Positions 42,569 to 45,110 of a DNA stretch of 45,110 nucleotides are shown one piece after another. A program made the translations under genes and the position numbers. Within the stretch, counting starts at the first letter, position 1; each line of letters begins with the position of its first letter. Location of the stretch: NCBI GenBank assembly GCA_009840005.1, contig VXOR01000045.1, positions 1 through 45,110 of the forward strand, read 5' to 3'. The notes beneath the pieces were generated by a model. The model saw only the letters and a list, made by a program, of their open reading frames with translations. It did not search any database and was not told the origin of the DNA. Source of the stretch: Gemmatimonadota bacterium. GTDB taxonomy: Bacteria > Latescibacterota > UBA2968 > UBA8231.

Positions 42569-43288
42569 TTAGATCAAGCCGCGCTCCTTCAGGCTGATAA
42601 AATCGTCGCTGCCGATGATGAGGTGATCGAGTACGTCAATGCCCATGATCTCGCCAGCCTGCACCAAGCGCCGCGTCAGGTTGATGTCGTCTTGGCTGGG
42701 CGACACATCGCCGGAGGGGTGATTGTGCGCCAATATCACGCTGGCCGCAGCCTGCGCTACTGCCGTGCGAAAGACCTCGCGCGGATGCACGATGGCCGAA
42801 GATAGACTGCCGATCGACACGACCTCTTTGTGGATCACCTGATTGCGGGCGTTGAGATACAAGCAGAGAAAGTGCTCGCGCTGCTGATCCTTGATGTCGG
42901 ACAGCATGGACAGCGCGTCGCCGGGCGCACTAATCACCGGCCGCACTCCCAGGCCCTTATGCAACCCGCGGCGCGCCAGTTCAAACGCCGCGACCAAAAC
43001 CCCGGCCTTGGCCTTGCCCAGTCCCTTGATCCGGCTCAATTCCCCCAAATCCATATCCACCAGCAATTCCTTGGGGTAATCAGCGAGAATTCCCTCGGCC
43101 AAGTCCAGCACATGCCGACCGCGATACCCCGTCCCCAAGGTCACGGCCAACAACTCTTGGTCCTTGAGCGCCTGTGGTCCCAAGCGCGCGAGCCGCTCCC
43201 TTGGCAGTTCATCGCTGTGGATGGGCGGCCCCTCGCCCACAGTGCGGGCGGCAAAGTTGTAGTCAATGGACTGGGTTTGTGTTGGCAC
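42569..43288 (-). CDS. radC: RadC family JAMM/MPN-domain protein
   Basis: A 239-residue RadC protein. The N-terminal helix-hairpin-helix (about 77-100, ELSRIKGLGKAKA) precedes a JAMM metalloprotease-like domain with H188, H190, S198 and D201 (HNHPSGDVSPSQDD). Despite the name, a direct DNA-repair role is doubtful, and RadC-like proteins are often linked to mobile DNA. The start is GTG, chosen because AAGGAGG lies nine bases upstream; a TTG further out lies within that ribosome site. Divergent from lnt. Confidence 0.93.
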   Translation of the reverse strand: MPTQTQSIDYNFAARTVGEGPPIHSDELPRERLARLGPQALKDQELLAVTLGTGYRGRHVLDLAEGILADYPKELLVDMDLGELSRIKGLGKAKAGVLVAAFELARRGLHKGLGVRPVISAPGDALSMLSDIKDQQREHFLCLYLNARNQVIHKEVVSIGSLSSAIVHPREVFRTAVAQAAASVILAHNHPSGDVSPSQDDINLTRRLVQAGEIMGIDVLDHLIIGSDDFISLKERGLI

Positions 43289-43409
43289 GGCGCATTCCTC
43301 CTTGGGCAAAGTTGTAGCAAAAAAACCACGCGAATGTAGCGTCTAGCCCTCACTATCCCCTAGGCACTAGGCGCAACCGATATATAAAAGCAGAATCTAT
43401 GCCAGCATC

Positions 43410-43438
43410 TTGCTCCACCCCGACCCCCCTCCTATATT
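43410..43438 (+). promoter_or_regulatory. Predicted sigma70-type promoter for lnt
   Basis: TTGCTC and TATATT are 17 bases apart. The expected start near 43445 leaves a leader of only about 17 bases and no Shine-Dalgarno site before the ATG at 43462. Confidence 0.35.
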
Positions 43439-43461
43439 TTTTGCATTACCCTCCACTGCCG

Positions 43462-45110
43462 ATGTCTAACCCACGCTTTGTCTTGGCTCTAACCCCACTT
43501 TATCGCCTGCTGCTCGCCGCACTAAGCGGGGCCTTACTCTCGCTGGCCTTTCCCAGTCACCCGGATCACCCGCTCGCCTTTCTCTATCATCCGCTCTGGG
43601 CCCATTGTGCGCTTATACCTTTGCTACTGGTGTTGAAAGATCGCGGCTTCAAAGCTGGCTTTGCCTCGGGTTGGATCAGCGGGTTAGTGTGGAATCTGCT
43701 GTCCCTGTACTGGGTCGCCTATACCCAAGGCGGGGGGCTTGCCGTCGTCGGAGGCACCGGGCTGATGGCCGCTTATTTGGGCCTTTTTACCGGCCTCTGC
43801 ACCGGGCTGTTCAACGTGCTCGCCGCGCGGTGGGGCGCGAAGGCGCTCGCGCTGCTGCCTTTGTTGTGGACCGGGCAGGAATATCTGCTCTCGCTCGGGG
43901 AGCTAGGATTTCCTTGGCTCCTATTGGGGCACGGCCAAGCAGCCCTGCCCCACTTCATCCAGTACGCTACCTGGACCGGCGTCTTTGGCGTCTCCTGCTG
44001 GGTCGTCGGTCTCAACGCGCTGTTTTACTCGGCACTCGTCGGTCGGCGCATCTTTCTCGCAGGTGTTGCCTTAGGCTATCTCTTGCCTTGGGTCCACGCT
44101 CAGAGCGCGATGACAACCACCGTCCCGACCGAGGGCCTGCGCATCGGCCTGATCCAGCCGAACACTACATACATCGACAAGTGGGCCCCCAACGGGCTAG
44201 AGCGCACTTTCTCAGCCCTCGCCACTCTCTCGCGCCAAGCGGCCAAGCGCGATCCCGAGTTGCTAGTCTGGCCCGAGACCGCCGTGCCGTGCGATCCCGT
44301 GAGCCGGGCTAGTTGCCGGGGTCGCATCCAAGCGCTCGTCGAGGATCTGGACATCCCCTTGCTGACCGGCGCACCGCACGCGAACTACAACGCGGCCTTC
44401 TTCGTCCAGCCCGGGGCCACCACCCTGCCCTCGTACGCCAAGATGCACTTAGTGCCCTTTGGCGAGCGAACGCCCTACCGCGACGCCATCCCCCTGCTGC
44501 GCGACATCGACTGGACCCGCCTGACCGGCGACCTCGGCCCGGCCGAATTCGCGCGCGGCACCGAGCACGCGGTTTTTGCCCATCCCCGGCACCCCTTTGC
44601 CGTGCTCATCTGCTTTGAGTCCATCTTTCCCAATCTAGTGCGCCAGCACGTGGCGGCTGGGGCGCGCGTACTGGTCAACATCACCAATGACTCGTGGTTT
44701 GGCCGCAGCGCGGGCCCCTACCAACACGCGCTCATCAACGCCATGCGCGCCGTTGAAAACCGCACGGCCATCGCCCGCTCCGCCACCACCGGCATCTCCC
44801 TGTTTATCGACCCATTTGGCCGCACCTACGAAGCGACCGACCTTTTCACACCCGCAGTCGCAGTTGCCTCCGTGCCAGTCGGCCAACCTGCGACCTTTTA
44901 CACCCGGCACGGCGACCTCTTCGCTTGGAGCTGCCTGCTGATCGTTCTGGTCGCTTTTGTCGCCCGTTTCCGCAAGCCGCGAGCCGTCAGCAAGACAGCG
45001 GAAGCTGATCACGACTTAGAAGCTGAATACGATCCAGAGACTGACCGCGATCCAAGAGCTGAACACGACCCAGAAGTTGATCACGATATAGAAGCTGACC
45101 ACGACCCAGA
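43462..45110 (+). CDS. lnt: Apolipoprotein N-acyltransferase (partial, runs off window)
   Basis: A reading frame of at least 549 residues, open at the window edge. The first ~215 residues hold about six to seven membrane spans (early LAALSGALLSLAFPSHP), and the rest is the nitrilase-like catalytic domain with E272 (VWPETA), K327 (YAKMHLVPFGE) and C384 (ICFES), the catalytic triad of Lnt, which adds the third acyl chain to lipoproteins. A last hydrophobic span near 490 (LIVLVAFVARF) follows. Normal Lnt ends there, but this frame continues into at least six acidic hexapeptides of an 18-bp tandem repeat. The stop codon is outside the window. Confidence 0.93.
   Translation, partial: MSNPRFVLALTPLYRLLLAALSGALLSLAFPSHPDHPLAFLYHPLWAHCALIPLLLVLKDRGFKAGFASGWISGLVWNLLSLYWVAYTQGGGLAVVGGTGLMAAYLGLFTGLCTGLFNVLAARWGAKALALLPLLWTGQEYLLSLGELGFPWLLLGHGQAALPHFIQYATWTGVFGVSCWVVGLNALFYSALVGRRIFLAGVALGYLLPWVHAQSAMTTTVPTEGLRIGLIQPNTTYIDKWAPNGLERTFSALATLSRQAAKRDPELLVWPETAVPCDPVSRASCRGRIQALVEDLDIPLLTGAPHANYNAAFFVQPGATTLPSYAKMHLVPFGERTPYRDAIPLLRDIDWTRLTGDLGPAEFARGTEHAVFAHPRHPFAVLICFESIFPNLVRQHVAAGARVLVNITNDSWFGRSAGPYQHALINAMRAVENRTAIARSATTGISLFIDPFGRTYEATDLFTPAVAVASVPVGQPATFYTRHGDLFAWSCLLIVLVAFVARFRKPRAVSKTAEADHDLEAEYDPETDRDPRAEHDPEVDHDIEADHDP
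45001..45110 (+). repeat. 18-bp coding tandem repeat at the 3' end of lnt
   Basis: Six full units (45001, 45019, 45037, 45055, 45073, 45091) and the start of a seventh encode EADHDL, EAEYDP, ETDRDP, RAEHDP, EVDHDI and EADHDP. The consensus is E-A-D/E-H-D-P. The array continues beyond the window, so its length is unknown. It places an acidic, histidine-containing tail after the last membrane span. Confidence 0.9.

Noticed and set aside
43605..44312. Alternative frame within lnt
   Set aside because: An arginine-rich translation without domains; the true lnt frame starts at 43462 and carries the catalytic triad.
1..45110. CRISPR arrays, tRNA or rRNA genes
   Set aside because: No regularly spaced repeats with unique spacers, cloverleaf-like sequences or rRNA stretches were noticed on either strand.

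Overview
The window is a stretch of GC-rich chromosome from a Gram-negative bacterium. Outer-membrane biology is shown by an apolipoprotein N-acyltransferase, an LptE-like lipoprotein, several lipobox signals, a TonB-dependent receptor and a type IX secretion C-terminal sorting domain. The sorting domain points to the FCB group (Bacteroidetes/Chlorobi and relatives). The high GC, sparse Shine-Dalgarno sites and gene mix suggest an uncultured lineage such as Latescibacterota; that placement is inference. No rRNA, tRNA or CRISPR array was seen.

Layout. 1-2.0 kb (minus): ribB-like gene and an enolase-superfamily sugar-acid dehydratase with abutting stop and start codons. 2.0-10.1 kb (plus): RarA fused to a methyltransferase-like domain, a HEAT-repeat lipoprotein, a two-domain NTF2-like secreted protein, a sodium:solute symporter and an NhaC-like antiporter. 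10.1-12.3 kb (minus): LptE-like lipoprotein, a protein with an acidic repeat tail, and a membrane-anchored M23 peptidase. 12.4-18.3 kb (plus): coaX, S41 protease, GT87-like membrane glycosyltransferase, lipA and an APH-like kinase.

19.0-28.8 kb is a corrinoid-dependent methyl-transfer locus: a divergent FadR-type regulator with a perfect TGGTCNGACCA operator inside the predicted promoter, an unrecognised duplicated CGHxH protein, a UroD/MtaA-family methyltransferase, a corrinoid protein, a RACo-type activator and methylenetetrahydrofolate reductase. It is split between the corrinoid and activator genes by a low-GC island (21.6-25.4 kb) holding a GmrSD-like DUF262/DUF1524 nuclease and three tightly overlapping genes of unknown function. 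A second locus (36.4-39.8 kb) supplies the pterin-dependent methyltransferase, a homocysteine methyltransferase and a small Virulence_fact-type protein. Together the two loci could move methyl groups from an unknown donor through a corrinoid to tetrahydrofolate and on to methionine or oxidation.

28.9-36.1 kb holds a sialate O-acetylesterase-like enzyme facing a lower-GC operon for a T9SS-sorted beta-helix protein and a TonB receptor, whose predicted promoter carries nine Cs in its spacer. At 37.5 kb a 125-bp MITE-like element sits, with a 7-bp target duplication, in frame inside the signal sequence of an esterase lipoprotein. The window ends with mnmG, a DUF151/UVR protein, radC and an lnt gene whose 3' end is an 18-bp tandem repeat that runs off the edge.
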